Of a DNA stretch of 49,480 bases, positions 7,783-16,650 are shown in pieces (position 1 is the first letter of the stretch; each line of letters opens with the position of its first letter). The position numbers were made by a program, and so were the translations under genes. The stretch comes from Prolixibacteraceae bacterium (lineage in GTDB: Bacteria; Bacteroidota; Bacteroidia; Bacteroidales; Prolixibacteraceae): the NCBI GenBank assembly GCA_009773765.1, contig WTWZ01000031.1, forward strand, positions 1-49,480, given 5' to 3'. The notes beneath the pieces were generated by a model. That model was given only the letters and a program-made list of their open reading frames with translations. It ran no database searches and had not been told where the DNA came from.

Positions 7783-8001
7783 ATGAAGACAGTTACAGTA
7801 GAGATAAAAAATGATATTGCATTGAAATTCCTGCATAATCTGGAAAGTCTGCATTTAATAAGGCTTGTGGAAAGTAACCCCACACCAAAAAAGCAAAAGC
7901 TTTCCGAACGTTTTGCCGGGTGCCTGACGGCTAAGAGAGCTGATGAACTTCAAACAGAACTTATCCAAATGCGCAAAGAATGGGAAAGAAATTCTTATTA
8001 G
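7783..8001 (+). CDS. antitoxin of a VapBC-type pair
   Basis: A protein of 72 residues: the N-terminus MKTVTVEIKNDIALKFLHNL is followed by a polar helical tail (LSERFAGCLT...ELQTELIQMRKEWER). Similar short proteins commonly precede PIN toxins in Bacteroidota. The end overlaps the toxin start by 22 bases, a usual sign of translational coupling. It would neutralise the PIN RNase and repress the operon. The identification rests mainly on context and general pattern. Confidence 0.75.
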   Translation: MKTVTVEIKNDIALKFLHNLESLHLIRLVESNPTPKKQKLSERFAGCLTAKRADELQTELIQMRKEWERNSY

Positions 8002-8357
8002 ATACCAATGCGTTTATCGATTTCATGGGAAATAAACTGCCTGAAATTGCAAAAAAAGAACTTGCCAAAATTATTGATGAGGAGATAAATATTTCGGTTA
8101 TTAATAAAATTGAACTTTTGGGTTTTGAAAAAGTTGACCAGGAGTTAATTGACTTTGTAAGCTTCTCCAATATTTATCAATTGGATGAGACTATTACTGA
8201 ACTTACTATTGATGTACGCAAAAAATACCGTATAAAATTGCCTGATGCAATAATTGCCGCAACCGCATTACATTATGGTTTTATTTTTGTTACCAACAAT
8301 ACAATGGATTTCGAGAAAATCAAGGACATTAAACTACTGAACCCTTATCATATTTAA
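7980..8357 (+). CDS. PIN-domain toxin (VapC-like RNase)
   Basis: A protein of 125 residues with the PIN pattern of acidic residues: LLDTNAFIDF near the start, VINKIELLGF in the middle, LPDAIIAATALHYG and FVTNNTMDFEKI near the end. These supply the four Asp/Glu that bind Mg2+ in VapC RNases. The length is normal, so it looks intact. It forms an operon with the overlapping antitoxin gene. Confidence 0.88.
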   Translation: MGKKFLLDTNAFIDFMGNKLPEIAKKELAKIIDEEINISVINKIELLGFEKVDQELIDFVSFSNIYQLDETITELTIDVRKKYRIKLPDAIIAATALHYGFIFVTNNTMDFEKIKDIKLLNPYHI

Positions 8358-8628
8358 GGCTTTCCTGCATTCCTCTTTTAATGGAACCATGCTACGTGGT
8401 TAGCCGGAAATTCCGATACACCACTACTTGTGTTTCATTGGAACATCCGGAAACCCCGACCTGTTTTTTATACAAACATGGCATACTTCATTGAAAGTTT
8501 TCTGAAAACATGCGGAGTTCTTAGAGAGGTTTTGATAACACTTGCAAATCCTGATTATAAGCGCGTTGTATTGCCCGATTTTTTCTATTTACCTGCTGAA
8601 AATATTTTTGTAGTTTTACAGTAAAAAT

Positions 8629-8790
8629 TCACACTATGAATGTGCAGGCACAGAAAGCAATAATACCGCCAAATAAGTAGTCTCTTTTGTTAATAGTTCC
8701 TTTTTGTTTGTTTTTAGGTACACAATAAAAAAGACCTATAATTCCGATTATGAGCAAAATGCTCCCTAAAAGTATGTTTTCTGGTTGCAT
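8629..8790 (-). CDS. small two-helix membrane protein (53 residues)
   Basis: An ORF of 53 codons with an ATG start. It begins MQPENILLGS, then a hydrophobic run ILLIIGIIGLFYCV, a basic polar loop (PKNKQKGTINKRD) and a second hydrophobic run (YLFGGIIAFCACTFIV). This hairpin layout and positive loop are typical of small inner-membrane proteins. No family is recognised. It stands alone in an otherwise empty 900-bp gap. Either a real small gene or chance are possible; the ordered composition favours a gene. Confidence 0.5.
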   Translation of the reverse strand: MQPENILLGSILLIIGIIGLFYCVPKNKQKGTINKRDYLFGGIIAFCACTFIV

Positions 8791-9095
8791 CCAAGTATCA
8801 ATTATTTATTTATAAACGACTCTATCATTTTGACAGTAAACTGATTCCAACTATTATTAACTCAAAACTGCAATTTTTTAATTAGACTTCACTCTAAAAT
8901 TAATACAAAAGGTGCAGACTTGTGCCAATAGGGATAAAATTAAAAAAAACTATTTACAACTTGATGCAATCACCTGGAAGCAGGGAAACCCGGCAGTTTG
9001 GTGAAGAAATAACTGCACTTAATGCTGCTTACTTTTTTTTATTACAAATAAACTTCTGTATTTTTATTCATCCAATATGAAATTTTATACAATTC
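8791..9095. other. no supported gene
   Basis: AT-rich non-coding DNA upstream of the carA leader. No ORF with recognisable content, no RNA gene and no clear repeat was seen. A possible -7-like TAATTTTG occurs at 9096-9103, just beyond its end. Confidence 0.5.
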
Positions 9096-9129
9096 TAATT
9101 TTGTACAATGCACTTTTCAGATTTATTTC

Positions 9130-9137
9130 TATTTTTG
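9130..9137 (+). promoter_or_regulatory. candidate carA promoter -7 box
   Basis: TATTTTTG fits TAnnTTTG. A TTTG 26 bases upstream (9100-9103) is too far for an ideal -33 box. The ATG of the leader ORF starts only 9 bases after this box, so the transcript would start almost at the leader start codon. A competing TAATTTTG lies at 9096-9103. Confidence 0.4.
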
Positions 9138-9145
9138 CCCTGTAA

Positions 9146-9241
9146 ATGATTTTTTTTATCATCATTTATTACTTATATGAGAAAGAGATTAAAACTTCTT
9201 ATAACAACAGATTGAGGAAAATGCGTTTGAACTTTTTATAA
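9146..9241 (+). CDS. putative leader peptide upstream of carA (31 residues)
   Basis: An ORF of 31 codons that ends inside the terminator-like hairpin before carA. It begins with a run of eight T (9150-9157), coding MIFFIII, and ends with an arginine-rich segment NNRLRKMRLNFL. The AGA, AGG and CGT codons lie at or next to the left arm of the hairpin. Ribosome position would therefore decide whether the hairpin forms. That resembles pyrBI-type or arginine-responsive attenuation, both sensible for carbamoyl phosphate synthesis. No similar peptide is known to me; the call is inference from layout. Confidence 0.45.
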   Translation: MIFFIIIYYLYEKEIKTSYNNRLRKMRLNFL

Positions 9242-9259
9242 GTCAGGCGCATTTTTTTT
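9218..9259 (+). terminator. intrinsic terminator-like hairpin just before carA (possible attenuator)
   Basis: The arms AAAATGCG (9218-9225) and CGCATTTT (9248-9255) pair exactly. Within the loop TGA/TCA and CTT/AAG can pair to lengthen the stem. A run of eight T (9252-9259) follows. No plus-strand gene lies within 850 bases upstream except the leader ORF, so termination here would act on carA itself, whose ATG is 17 bases downstream. Confidence 0.65.
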
Positions 9260-9276
9260 AAGTTTAAATTTAAAAT

Positions 9277-10347
9277 ATGCTACAATTAAAACAAGCAAAA
9301 CTGACGCTCGAAGACGGCACCGTGTTCATCGGAAAATCGTTCGGGAGCGAAAAGGCAGTAGCCGGAGAAGTGGTGTTTTACACCGGAATGACTGGCTACC
9401 CCGAGAGTTTGACCGACTCATCGTACACCGGGCAGATTCTGGTTTCCACCTACCCGTTGATTGGCAACTACGGGGTGCCGGTAAACCGTATCGAAAATGG
9501 GGTCCATGCTCATTACGAATCACACAAGCTGCACATTACCGCACTGATTGTTTCTGATTACTCGTTCGAATTCAGCCACTGGAATGCAGAAAAAAGCCTG
9601 GCCGACTGGTTAAAGGAATGGGATGTACCAGGCATTTTCGGAATTGATACGCGGGCCTTAACAAAAATTTTACGTGAGAAAGGATCGCTGCTTGGCAAAA
9701 TTGAATTCGACGGCCAACCAATTGATTTTTACGACCCCAACAAGGAAAATCTTGTGGCAGTTGCCAGTTGTAAAGAAATTCAGGTTTATGGAAACGGAAA
9801 ACACAAAGTGGTTTTGATTGACTGCGGCGTGAAAAACAACATCATTCGTTGTTTGCTCAACAGAAATTCAACTGTAACCAGGGTTCCCTGGGATTATGAT
9901 TTTACGGATGAAAAATTTGACGGTGTATTTATCTCTAACGGCCCCGGCGACCCGGCCTTGTGCGATGTAACCGTTGAAAACATTAAAAAAGTTATAGCTG
10001 AAGAAATACCCATTATGGGAATTTGCCTGGGCAACCAGTTGCTAGCCCGCGCCGCCGGAGCAGAAACCTATAAACTAAAATACGGACACCGGAGCCACAA
10101 CCAACCCGTTTTGTTAACCGGGACCAACCGCTGTTACATTACCCCGCAAAACCATGGTTACGCGGTGGCAACCGAAACACTCCCCAACGATTGGGAACCG
10201 CTTTTCACCAACGTAAACGACAACACGAACGAGGGGATCAGGCACAAAACAAAACCGTTTTTCTCAACACAGTTTCATCCTGAGGCTTGGAGCGGGCCTA
10301 CGGATACCGAGTTTTTGTTCGACGATTTTATTAGAAAAATGAAATAA
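9277..10347 (+). CDS. carA: carbamoyl-phosphate synthase small subunit
   Basis: A protein of 356 residues. It is the glutaminase subunit, which passes ammonia to CarB for carbamoyl phosphate, the precursor of both arginine and pyrimidines. The N-terminal CPSase domain begins LTLEDGTVFIGKSFG and has the GEVVFYTGMTGYPE motif. The C-terminal class I glutaminase domain has the nucleophile C250 in GICLGNQ and the H334/E336 pair in QFHPEAW. It is followed by carB after an 88-bp gap holding a palindromic repeat. The leader and hairpin upstream suggest attenuation control. Confidence 0.95.
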   Translation: MLQLKQAKLTLEDGTVFIGKSFGSEKAVAGEVVFYTGMTGYPESLTDSSYTGQILVSTYPLIGNYGVPVNRIENGVHAHYESHKLHITALIVSDYSFEFSHWNAEKSLADWLKEWDVPGIFGIDTRALTKILREKGSLLGKIEFDGQPIDFYDPNKENLVAVASCKEIQVYGNGKHKVVLIDCGVKNNIIRCLLNRNSTVTRVPWDYDFTDEKFDGVFISNGPGDPALCDVTVENIKKVIAEEIPIMGICLGNQLLARAAGAETYKLKYGHRSHNQPVLLTGTNRCYITPQNHGYAVATETLPNDWEPLFTNVNDNTNEGIRHKTKPFFSTQFHPEAWSGPTDTEFLFDDFIRKMK

Positions 10348-10351
10348 CAAC

Positions 10352-10422
10352 AGCCTCTCTTCCGGCCTCTCTCCTAAGGAGATAGGGGTTTTCAGCCCCT
10401 TTGGGGAGGTTAGGAGGGGCTT
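10352..10422. repeat. C/G-rich palindromic repeat between carA and carB
   Basis: The segment contains nested palindromes, for example CTCTCTCCTAAGGAGATAG and CAGCCCCTTTGGGGAGG. Read on the minus strand, its core CCCCTCCTAACCTCCCC followed by AAAGGGG matches the element at 23736-23765 and resembles those at 16651 and 16745. It fills the carA-carB gap and could form strong mRNA hairpins within the operon. Confidence 0.75.
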
Positions 10423-10435
10423 TATTAATACAACT

Positions 10436-13400
10436 ATGATTAAAACAGACATCAAAAAGGCAATAATCCTCGGATCAGGGGCATTGAAAATTGGCGAGGC
10501 CGGCGAGTTCGACTATTCCGGTTCGCAGGCGCTGAAAGCACTGAAAGAAGAGGGCGTGGAAACCATCCTCATTAACCCGAACATTGCTACTATTCAAACT
10601 TCGGTGGACATTGCCGATAAAATTTATTTCCTCCCGATTACCCCTTATTTTGTTGAAGAGGTAATTAAAAAAGAGAAACCACAGGGAATTTTACTCGCTT
10701 TTGGCGGGCAAACTGCTTTGAATTGCGGAGTGGCATTGTTCAGAACCGGAGTGCTTGAAAAATACAATATCAAGGTTGTTGGTACGCCTGTCCAATCGAT
10801 AATTGAAACCGAGGATCGCCAGTTTTTTGCCAATATGTTAGCTGAAATTGGCGTTCACACGCCACGGAGCATTTCGGCAGTAAATATGGAAGAAGCGTAT
10901 GCTGCAGCGCAAAAAGTAGGGTTCCCTATTATTATCAGGGCGGCATATACACTTGGCGGACTTGGTTCAGGGTTCTGTGAAAACAATGAAGAACTTGAAG
11001 TTTTGGCCTCGAAGGCATTTTCATATTCGCCCCAGATTTTGGTCGAGGAGTCGATAAAAGGGTGGAAAGAAGTTGAATACGAAGTGGTCCGCGACAAATA
11101 CGACAACTGTATTACGGTTTGCAACATGGAAAACTTCGACCCGCTGGGAATTCATACCGGTGAAAGCATTGTGGTTGCACCATCGCAAACACTTTCCAAT
11201 TCTGAATATCATAAACTGCGTTCCGTTTCGATAAAAATTATTCGCCGTGTTGGGGTAGTGGGCGAATGCAATGTACAATTTGCACTCGATCCGTTTTCTG
11301 AAGACTACCGGGTAATCGAGGTAAATGCGCGTTTATCGCGTTCATCGGCGCTTGCATCAAAAGCAACGGGCTACCCGTTGGCATTTGTGGCTGCAAAGTT
11401 AGGGCTGGGCTATGGTTTACATGAACTTAAAAACTCGGTTACAAAAGTAACCACCGCCGCTTTTGAACCTGCCCTCGACTATTGCGTTGTAAAAATTCCG
11501 CGCTGGGATTTGACCAAATTTGTGGGAGTGTCGAAAAACCTTGGAAGCTCAATGAAAAGTGTGGGCGAAATTATGGCCATTGGCCGCAGTTTCGAGGAAG
11601 CCATTCAGAAAGGAATCAGAATGATTGGTTTGGGGATGCACGGTTTTGTTGCCAATAAAGAGGAAATCAGCATTAATGGAATTGACGATGAACTGACCAA
11701 CCCTACCGACCGCCGTATTTTTGCCATTGCCGAAGCATTCAATAAAAACTATACAGTTGATGAAATTTACGATAAAACAAAAATCGACCGCTGGTTTTTG
11801 CAGAAACTGAAAAATATTTTCGAACTGAAAAATGAACTTGAAACCATACAATCGCTGGAAGAATTGCCCACTGAACTTTTGAAAATGGTTAAACAGGCTG
11901 GTTTTTCCGATTTCCAGATTGCCCGTTTAGTCCTAAAAAGTTCCAACAAAAACATCAACGACGACCTTATTCGCGTTCGCAACCACCGGAAAACCAAAGG
12001 AATCATACCCTTTGTTAAACAAATTGATACGCTGGCCGGCGAATACCCGGCTCAAACCAATTACCTTTACCTTACCTATCACGGGACAGAACACGATATC
12101 GAATTTAACCACGATAATAAAAAGGTGATTGTGCTTGGATCTGGCGCTTACCGTATCGGCAGCTCAGTGGAATTCGACTGGTGCAGTGTAAATGCAGTAA
12201 AGACCATTCATAAGGAGGGTTACCGTTCAATAATGATTAACTACAATCCCGAAACTGTAAGTACCGATTATGATACCTGCGACCGGTTATATTTCGACGA
12301 GCTTACTTTTGAGAGGGTAATGGATATAATCGACCTTGAAAATCCTCACGGAGTAGTGGTTTCAATGGGTGGACAGATACCAAACAATCTGGCTATGAAA
12401 CTATACAGGCAGAATGTACCTGTTTTGGGTACATCGCCGGTAAAAATTGACAATGCCGAAGATCGCGAAAAATTTTCCTCACTTCTTGACAGGCTAAAGA
12501 TCGATCAGCCGCGCTGGGCAAGACTTTCAACCATTGAAGAAATTCACAGGTTTGTTGATTTGGTTGGTTATCCGGTACTTATCCGCCCATCATATGTTTT
12601 ATCGGGCGCGGCAATGAACGTGGTTTCAAATGCCGAGCAGCTTGAGCATTTTCTCGAAATGGCTGTAAACGTATCAAAAGAACATCCGGTTGTTGTGAGT
12701 GAATTTATTGAGGAAGCCAAGGAAATTGAAATCGATGCAGTTGCAAATAAGGGAGAGATGGTTGCTTACGCCATTTCTGAACATGTTGAATTTGCCGGTG
12801 TACATTCGGGAGACGCCACCATTGTTTTTCCGCCTCAGAAATTATACATCGAAACCATCAGGAGGATTAAAAAAATTGCCCGGGAAATTGCAAGGAACCT
12901 CGAAATAACCGGCCCGTTCAACATTCAGTTCCTGGCTAAAGATAACGATATTAAGGTTATTGAATGTAACCTGCGTGCATCGCGAAGTTTTCCGTTTGTA
13001 TCGAAAGTAATGAAATTGAACCTGATCGAAATTGCGACAAAAGTAATGCTCGGTATCCATGTTCAAAAACCGGACAAATCGCTGTTTGAACTGGATTATG
13101 TTGGGGTAAAAGCACCTCAGTTTTCGTTTGCAAGGTTACTGAATGCCGACCCTGTTTTAGGTGTTGATATGGCATCAACCGGCGAAGTTGGCTGCATTGG
13201 CGAAAATTATTACGAAGCAATTCTTAAAGCAATGCTTTCGGTAGGATATAGAATACCGGTAAAAAATGTTCTTATTTCATCAGGCCCATCGCGGGGAAAA
13301 ATTGAACTGCTCAACAGCGCCAAAATGATGCGCGAACGGGGTTATAACATTTTTGCCACCGAAGGGACAAACCGGTTTTTTACTGAAAATGGCGTTGAAA

Positions 13401-13663
13401 ACACTTTGCTCCACTGGCCCGACGAAGCAAATCAATTGCCAAATACCATCGGTTTTATTAAGGAAAAGAAAATTGACCTGATTATTAATATCCCCAAGAA
13501 TTATACGAGCCGCGAGTTGAAAAACAACTATATAATCCGGAGGAGCGCCATCGATTACAATATTCCGCTTATCACCAATTCGAGGGTGGCCAGCGCATTT
13601 ATTTATGCCATTTGCAAATACGCAATAGAAGATATTTCGATTAAAAGCTGGGACGAATATTAG
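10436..13663 (+). CDS. carB: carbamoyl-phosphate synthase large subunit
   Basis: A protein of 1075 residues, essentially the E. coli CarB length. Two homologous ATP-grasp halves start with ILGSGALKIGEAGEFDYSG and VLGSGAYRIGSSVEFDW. The C-terminal MGS-like allosteric domain contains NVLISSGPSRGKIELL and NIFATEGTNRFF. It builds carbamoyl phosphate from bicarbonate, two ATP and the ammonia from CarA. In E. coli the C-terminal domain binds UMP, IMP and ornithine. A strong terminator follows 18 bases after the stop. Confidence 0.96.
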   Translation: MIKTDIKKAIILGSGALKIGEAGEFDYSGSQALKALKEEGVETILINPNIATIQTSVDIADKIYFLPITPYFVEEVIKKEKPQGILLAFGGQTALNCGVALFRTGVLEKYNIKVVGTPVQSIIETEDRQFFANMLAEIGVHTPRSISAVNMEEAYAAAQKVGFPIIIRAAYTLGGLGSGFCENNEELEVLASKAFSYSPQILVEESIKGWKEVEYEVVRDKYDNCITVCNMENFDPLGIHTGESIVVAPSQTLSNSEYHKLRSVSIKIIRRVGVVGECNVQFALDPFSEDYRVIEVNARLSRSSALASKATGYPLAFVAAKLGLGYGLHELKNSVTKVTTAAFEPALDYCVVKIPRWDLTKFVGVSKNLGSSMKSVGEIMAIGRSFEEAIQKGIRMIGLGMHGFVANKEEISINGIDDELTNPTDRRIFAIAEAFNKNYTVDEIYDKTKIDRWFLQKLKNIFELKNELETIQSLEELPTELLKMVKQAGFSDFQIARLVLKSSNKNINDDLIRVRNHRKTKGIIPFVKQIDTLAGEYPAQTNYLYLTYHGTEHDIEFNHDNKKVIVLGSGAYRIGSSVEFDWCSVNAVKTIHKEGYRSIMINYNPETVSTDYDTCDRLYFDELTFERVMDIIDLENPHGVVVSMGGQIPNNLAMKLYRQNVPVLGTSPVKIDNAEDREKFSSLLDRLKIDQPRWARLSTIEEIHRFVDLVGYPVLIRPSYVLSGAAMNVVSNAEQLEHFLEMAVNVSKEHPVVVSEFIEEAKEIEIDAVANKGEMVAYAISEHVEFAGVHSGDATIVFPPQKLYIETIRRIKKIAREIARNLEITGPFNIQFLAKDNDIKVIECNLRASRSFPFVSKVMKLNLIEIATKVMLGIHVQKPDKSLFELDYVGVKAPQFSFARLLNADPVLGVDMASTGEVGCIGENYYEAILKAMLSVGYRIPVKNVLISSGPSRGKIELLNSAKMMRERGYNIFATEGTNRFFTENGVENTLLHWPDEANQLPNTIGFIKEKKIDLIINIPKNYTSRELKNNYIIRRSAIDYNIPLITNSRVASAFIYAICKYAIEDISIKSWDEY

Positions 13664-13680
13664 ACTGATAATATAATTTG

Positions 13681-13712
13681 AAAAAGCACCAACTCAACGC
13701 TGGTGCTTTTTT
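13681..13712. terminator. bidirectional intrinsic terminator after carB
   Basis: AAAAAGCACCA (13681-13691) pairs with TGGTGCTTTTT (13701-13711), an 11-bp stem with a 9-base loop and flanking A and T runs. It lies between convergent carB and the WalJ-like gene, so it can end both transcripts. Confidence 0.9.
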
Positions 13713-13730
13713 ATTTCATACTATTGCTGT

Positions 13731-14489
13731 TTATAAAATATAAACCTCGCCTGCCCCATAACGGGAGGTGAGTTTAACCTCGAACCGCGTTGTTAATGGT
13801 TGCATCGATTCGTATGCAATTTCGAGGGTGTTATTTTCTTTTGAAATATGGCTAAGGAAAACACATTTTAAATTTTCCCCGGCATGGTTGTGCAATAAAT
13901 CAAAAGCCTGTTTATTCGATAAATGACCAACACCCGACGCAACGCGCTGTTTTAAAAACCAGGGATAACTTCCTTCCCACAACATTTTTTCATCGTAATT
14001 GCTTTCCAGAAAAAGGCCGTCGCAAACGCGCAAATGTTGTGTTACATTTTCACTCTGTTCGCCAATGTCGGTAAAAACGCCAATGTTTTTTTCTTTATAT
14101 TGAACCCTGAAAGAGCAGGGTTCCGATGCATCGTGTTTTTTTAAAAAACTATAAACGGTAAATTCACCAACCTCAATTTTATCGCCCGGGTTAAAAAACT
14201 TTGGAACATCGGGCCTTTGATTTTTGTATGCGTTGTAGTAAGTTCGGGGCGTAATGTAAACAGGCACGCGCATCACCTTTCCAAATACCCGGGCCCCCGA
14301 AAGGTGGTCGCTGTGTTCGTGGGTAATAAAAACGGCTTTTATTTTCATTGGATTCAGAGAACGATCTTTTAACCGCTGAACGATTTGTTTTGCCGAAATA
14401 CCGGCATCGATTAAAACTGCGTCTTTTTCATTGCCTATATAATAGCAATTCCCGTTACTCCCCGATGCAATAGCACAAATCTCAAGCAT
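13731..14489 (-). CDS. MBL-fold metallohydrolase, WalJ/YycJ-like
   Basis: A protein of 252 residues. It has the metallo-beta-lactamase metal motif HEHSDH at residues 57-62, preceded by VLIDAGIS. The opening ICAIASGSNGNCYYIG is characteristic of the WalJ/YycJ family of predicted phosphodiesterases or exonucleases linked to DNA repair and wall stress in Firmicutes. The exact substrate is unknown. The start codon lies 27 bases after the PurF-like stop, suggesting cotranscription. Confidence 0.85.
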   Translation of the reverse strand: MLEICAIASGSNGNCYYIGNEKDAVLIDAGISAKQIVQRLKDRSLNPMKIKAVFITHEHSDHLSGARVFGKVMRVPVYITPRTYYNAYKNQRPDVPKFFNPGDKIEVGEFTVYSFLKKHDASEPCSFRVQYKEKNIGVFTDIGEQSENVTQHLRVCDGLFLESNYDEKMLWEGSYPWFLKQRVASGVGHLSNKQAFDLLHNHAGENLKCVFLSHISKENNTLEIAYESMQPLTTRFEVKLTSRYGAGEVYIL

Positions 14490-14516
14490 TTACTGTTTTT
14501 TGGATGGCGAAAATAA

Positions 14517-15923
14517 CTAAAAATAACCCGACCCATCCCAGCAATGGGTACAAACCTTTTCCTTGGGCAAACCAATTGCATCGGTTAAATCGTGTAACTT
14601 TTGAAATTTCAGCGTAGTAAGACCCAGGTTTTTCCTGATTCTTTCCACCATATTGTTGTATTCAACTGAACCTGGATCCGAATATTTCATCAAATCAACA
14701 TCTTCTGTTCCCTCCAACTGACTGATTGCTGTCCGGGTTGCCAATTCAAGTGTTTTTTTCGATCTTGAAAAATTCAAAAATTCACACGAGTAAGTTAACG
14801 GAGGACAAGCAATCCGCATGTGTACTTCTACTATTCCTTCGGCATGTAAATCGCGGGTATTGTCTTTTAGCTGCGTACCACGCACAATTGAATCGTCAAG
14901 AAAAATCCCGCGTTTTCCTTTAATAATGGCAGGATTTGGAATAAGTTTCATTTTTGCCACAAGGTCGCGTTTCAACTGGTTTTGCGGCATAAAACTGCGT
15001 GGCCAGGTTGGGGTATATTTTGCGTAAGGCCGCATATATGGAATTTTAGCCTGGTTACTGTACCCAATTGCATGCCCGATACCCGAATCGGGAATTCCGG
15101 CAACAAAATCGGCATCCACATTATCGTTTTTTGCCAGCGCCGCACCACAACGGTAGCGGGCTTCTTCCACATTAATCCCTTCGTAATACGATGGCGGATA
15201 TCCGTAATAAACCCAAAGAAATGCGCAAACCTGCATTTTTAGGTTGGGCCTTCGAATCTGTTCGTATCCTTCAGCGGTGATTCTTACAATTTCGCCAGGC
15301 CCCAAAAACTTTTCAATATCATAGTTGAGGTTGGCAAACGAGCAGGTTTCTGAAGCAACTGCAAAACCATGACTGTTCTTTCCGATTATCACCGGGGTGC
15401 GGCCCAGTTTATCGCGGGCGGCAATTATCATTTTTTCGGTGAGGATTAAAATGGAACACGAACCTTTTATTTTATTGAAAACATTTTCAATACCCGAAAT
15501 AAAATCTTCACCATCAGCAATTAACATAGCAATCAATTCCGTGGGATTTACACTTCCCTGGCTGGTTTCTGAAAATGTATGATGATTTTGCAGCATTTCC
15601 TCTTCCAGTTCATCGGCATTCACAATTTTGCTTACGGTTGAAATGGCAAACTTTCCGAGATGGGAGTTTGCCACAATGGGCTGCGCTTCGGTATCGCTTA
15701 TAACGCCAATACCTGAATTTCCTTTGAAACTAACAAGATCGTTTTCAAACTTGGTACGAAAATAACCATCCTCCAAACTGTGAATCGCCCTTTGAAAACC
15801 ATCGTTCGGATTGAAAAAAGCCAAACCCGCACGTTTAGTACCTAAATGTGAATGATAATCGGTGCCATAAAAAACAGGAGAAACACAATCATTTTTTGAA
15901 ATGCAGCCAAAGAATCCGCTCAT
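14517..15923 (-). CDS. amidophosphoribosyltransferase-like protein (PurF family)
   Basis: A protein of 468 residues. The N-terminus MSGFFGC places a candidate nucleophile cysteine at position 7, so a six-residue propeptide would have to be removed, as in other class II glutaminases with a propeptide. The glutaminase-like part carries YHSHLGTKRAGLAF and GIGVISDTEAQP. The C-terminal phosphoribosyltransferase domain has the PRPP loop FLDDSIVRGTQL (about residues 340-352). It resembles PurF, but the N-terminal context is unlike canonical PurF, and Bacteroidota often carry a second PurF-like paralogue of this form. Whether it makes phosphoribosylamine is unproven. Confidence 0.8.
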   Translation of the reverse strand: MSGFFGCISKNDCVSPVFYGTDYHSHLGTKRAGLAFFNPNDGFQRAIHSLEDGYFRTKFENDLVSFKGNSGIGVISDTEAQPIVANSHLGKFAISTVSKIVNADELEEEMLQNHHTFSETSQGSVNPTELIAMLIADGEDFISGIENVFNKIKGSCSILILTEKMIIAARDKLGRTPVIIGKNSHGFAVASETCSFANLNYDIEKFLGPGEIVRITAEGYEQIRRPNLKMQVCAFLWVYYGYPPSYYEGINVEEARYRCGAALAKNDNVDADFVAGIPDSGIGHAIGYSNQAKIPYMRPYAKYTPTWPRSFMPQNQLKRDLVAKMKLIPNPAIIKGKRGIFLDDSIVRGTQLKDNTRDLHAEGIVEVHMRIACPPLTYSCEFLNFSRSKKTLELATRTAISQLEGTEDVDLMKYSDPGSVEYNNMVERIRKNLGLTTLKFQKLHDLTDAIGLPKEKVCTHCWDGSGYF

Positions 15924-15932
15924 AAATTTATG

Positions 15933-15958
15933 GGTTTTGAAAATTGATTTTGAAAACC
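15933..15958. promoter_or_regulatory. near-perfect palindrome just upstream of the PurF-like gene
   Basis: GGTTTTGAAAAT and ATTTTGAAAACC match as inverted arms at 11 of 12 positions with a two-base spacer, 10 bases before the start codon. It could be an operator or a translation-masking hairpin. No -7 box was placed with confidence in the 172-bp gap. Confidence 0.35.
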
Positions 15959-16095
15959 TAAAAATATTGGTTTTACATCTGAAAAATTAAATTACATGCA
16001 ACAGGTTTTCAACAAACTGCCAACAGGTTCCGGCAGGTTTAAAACTTTTTGTCGATTGCATCCGATATTTTTATATTGAAGGTTGAACCGGATTG

Positions 16096-16638
16096 TTATT
16101 TTACCAGTTTAGAAATGGCTTTAAATTCGGGCGCAGCCGATGAACGTGTAAGTTCGAACAGTATGGATTCGTAAGATGCCATCATAATATTTTCGTGCCT
16201 GAAACGCTCTTTTGCCATTTCAATATTTTCTTTGGCCCGCGACGAAACACAATCCATTACCACAATCGGATTAAAGCCCGATTCTTTCAAATCAACCGCC
16301 GTTTGCAACACACAAACATGCGCTTCAATGCCACAAATAATAATGTCACGGGCTCCGGTTCCGTTCAGTTTTTGAATTACAACCGGACTGTCGCAGCAAC
16401 TGAAACCTCGTTTTTCAACAAAGCTGAAATCAGGAATAACTGACTTTAACCCCGGCACTGTTTCTCCCAAACCTTTGGTATATTGCTGGGTTACCAGTAA
16501 AGGGACTTTTAATTCTGATAAACCCTGTATTAAAATCTGACAGTTTTTAAGCAGTGTTTCCCTTTCGTGCATTGCAGGGGCCAATCGCTCCTGGATATCG
16601 ATGATTAAACCGGTGGTAAATTCTTTAGTAATTCGCAT
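16096..16638 (-). CDS. isochorismatase-family hydrolase
   Basis: A protein of 180 residues with the cysteine-hydrolase triad: D14 in LIIDIQERL, K76 in VEKRGFSCC and C109 in GIEAHVCVLQTA. The length and the single-domain layout fit the YcaC-like branch, whose substrates are often unknown. The sequence does not tell which amide or ester it cleaves. Upstream, toward the SIS gene, lie two palindromic repeats, so it may be transcribed separately. Confidence 0.88.
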   Translation of the reverse strand: MRITKEFTTGLIIDIQERLAPAMHERETLLKNCQILIQGLSELKVPLLVTQQYTKGLGETVPGLKSVIPDFSFVEKRGFSCCDSPVVIQKLNGTGARDIIICGIEAHVCVLQTAVDLKESGFNPIVVMDCVSSRAKENIEMAKERFRHENIMMASYESILFELTRSSAAPEFKAISKLVK

Positions 16639-16650
16639 AATATTTTTTTT

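Noticed and set aside
8430-8624. 64-codon plus-strand ORF
   Set aside because: No family pattern or promoter, and composition is like non-coding DNA; the minus-strand small membrane ORF just beyond it is a better candidate.
9096-9103. TAATTTTG as the carA promoter
   Set aside because: It fits TAnnTTTG, but no -33 box matches and the box at 9130-9137 suits the leader ORF better; kept only as an alternative.
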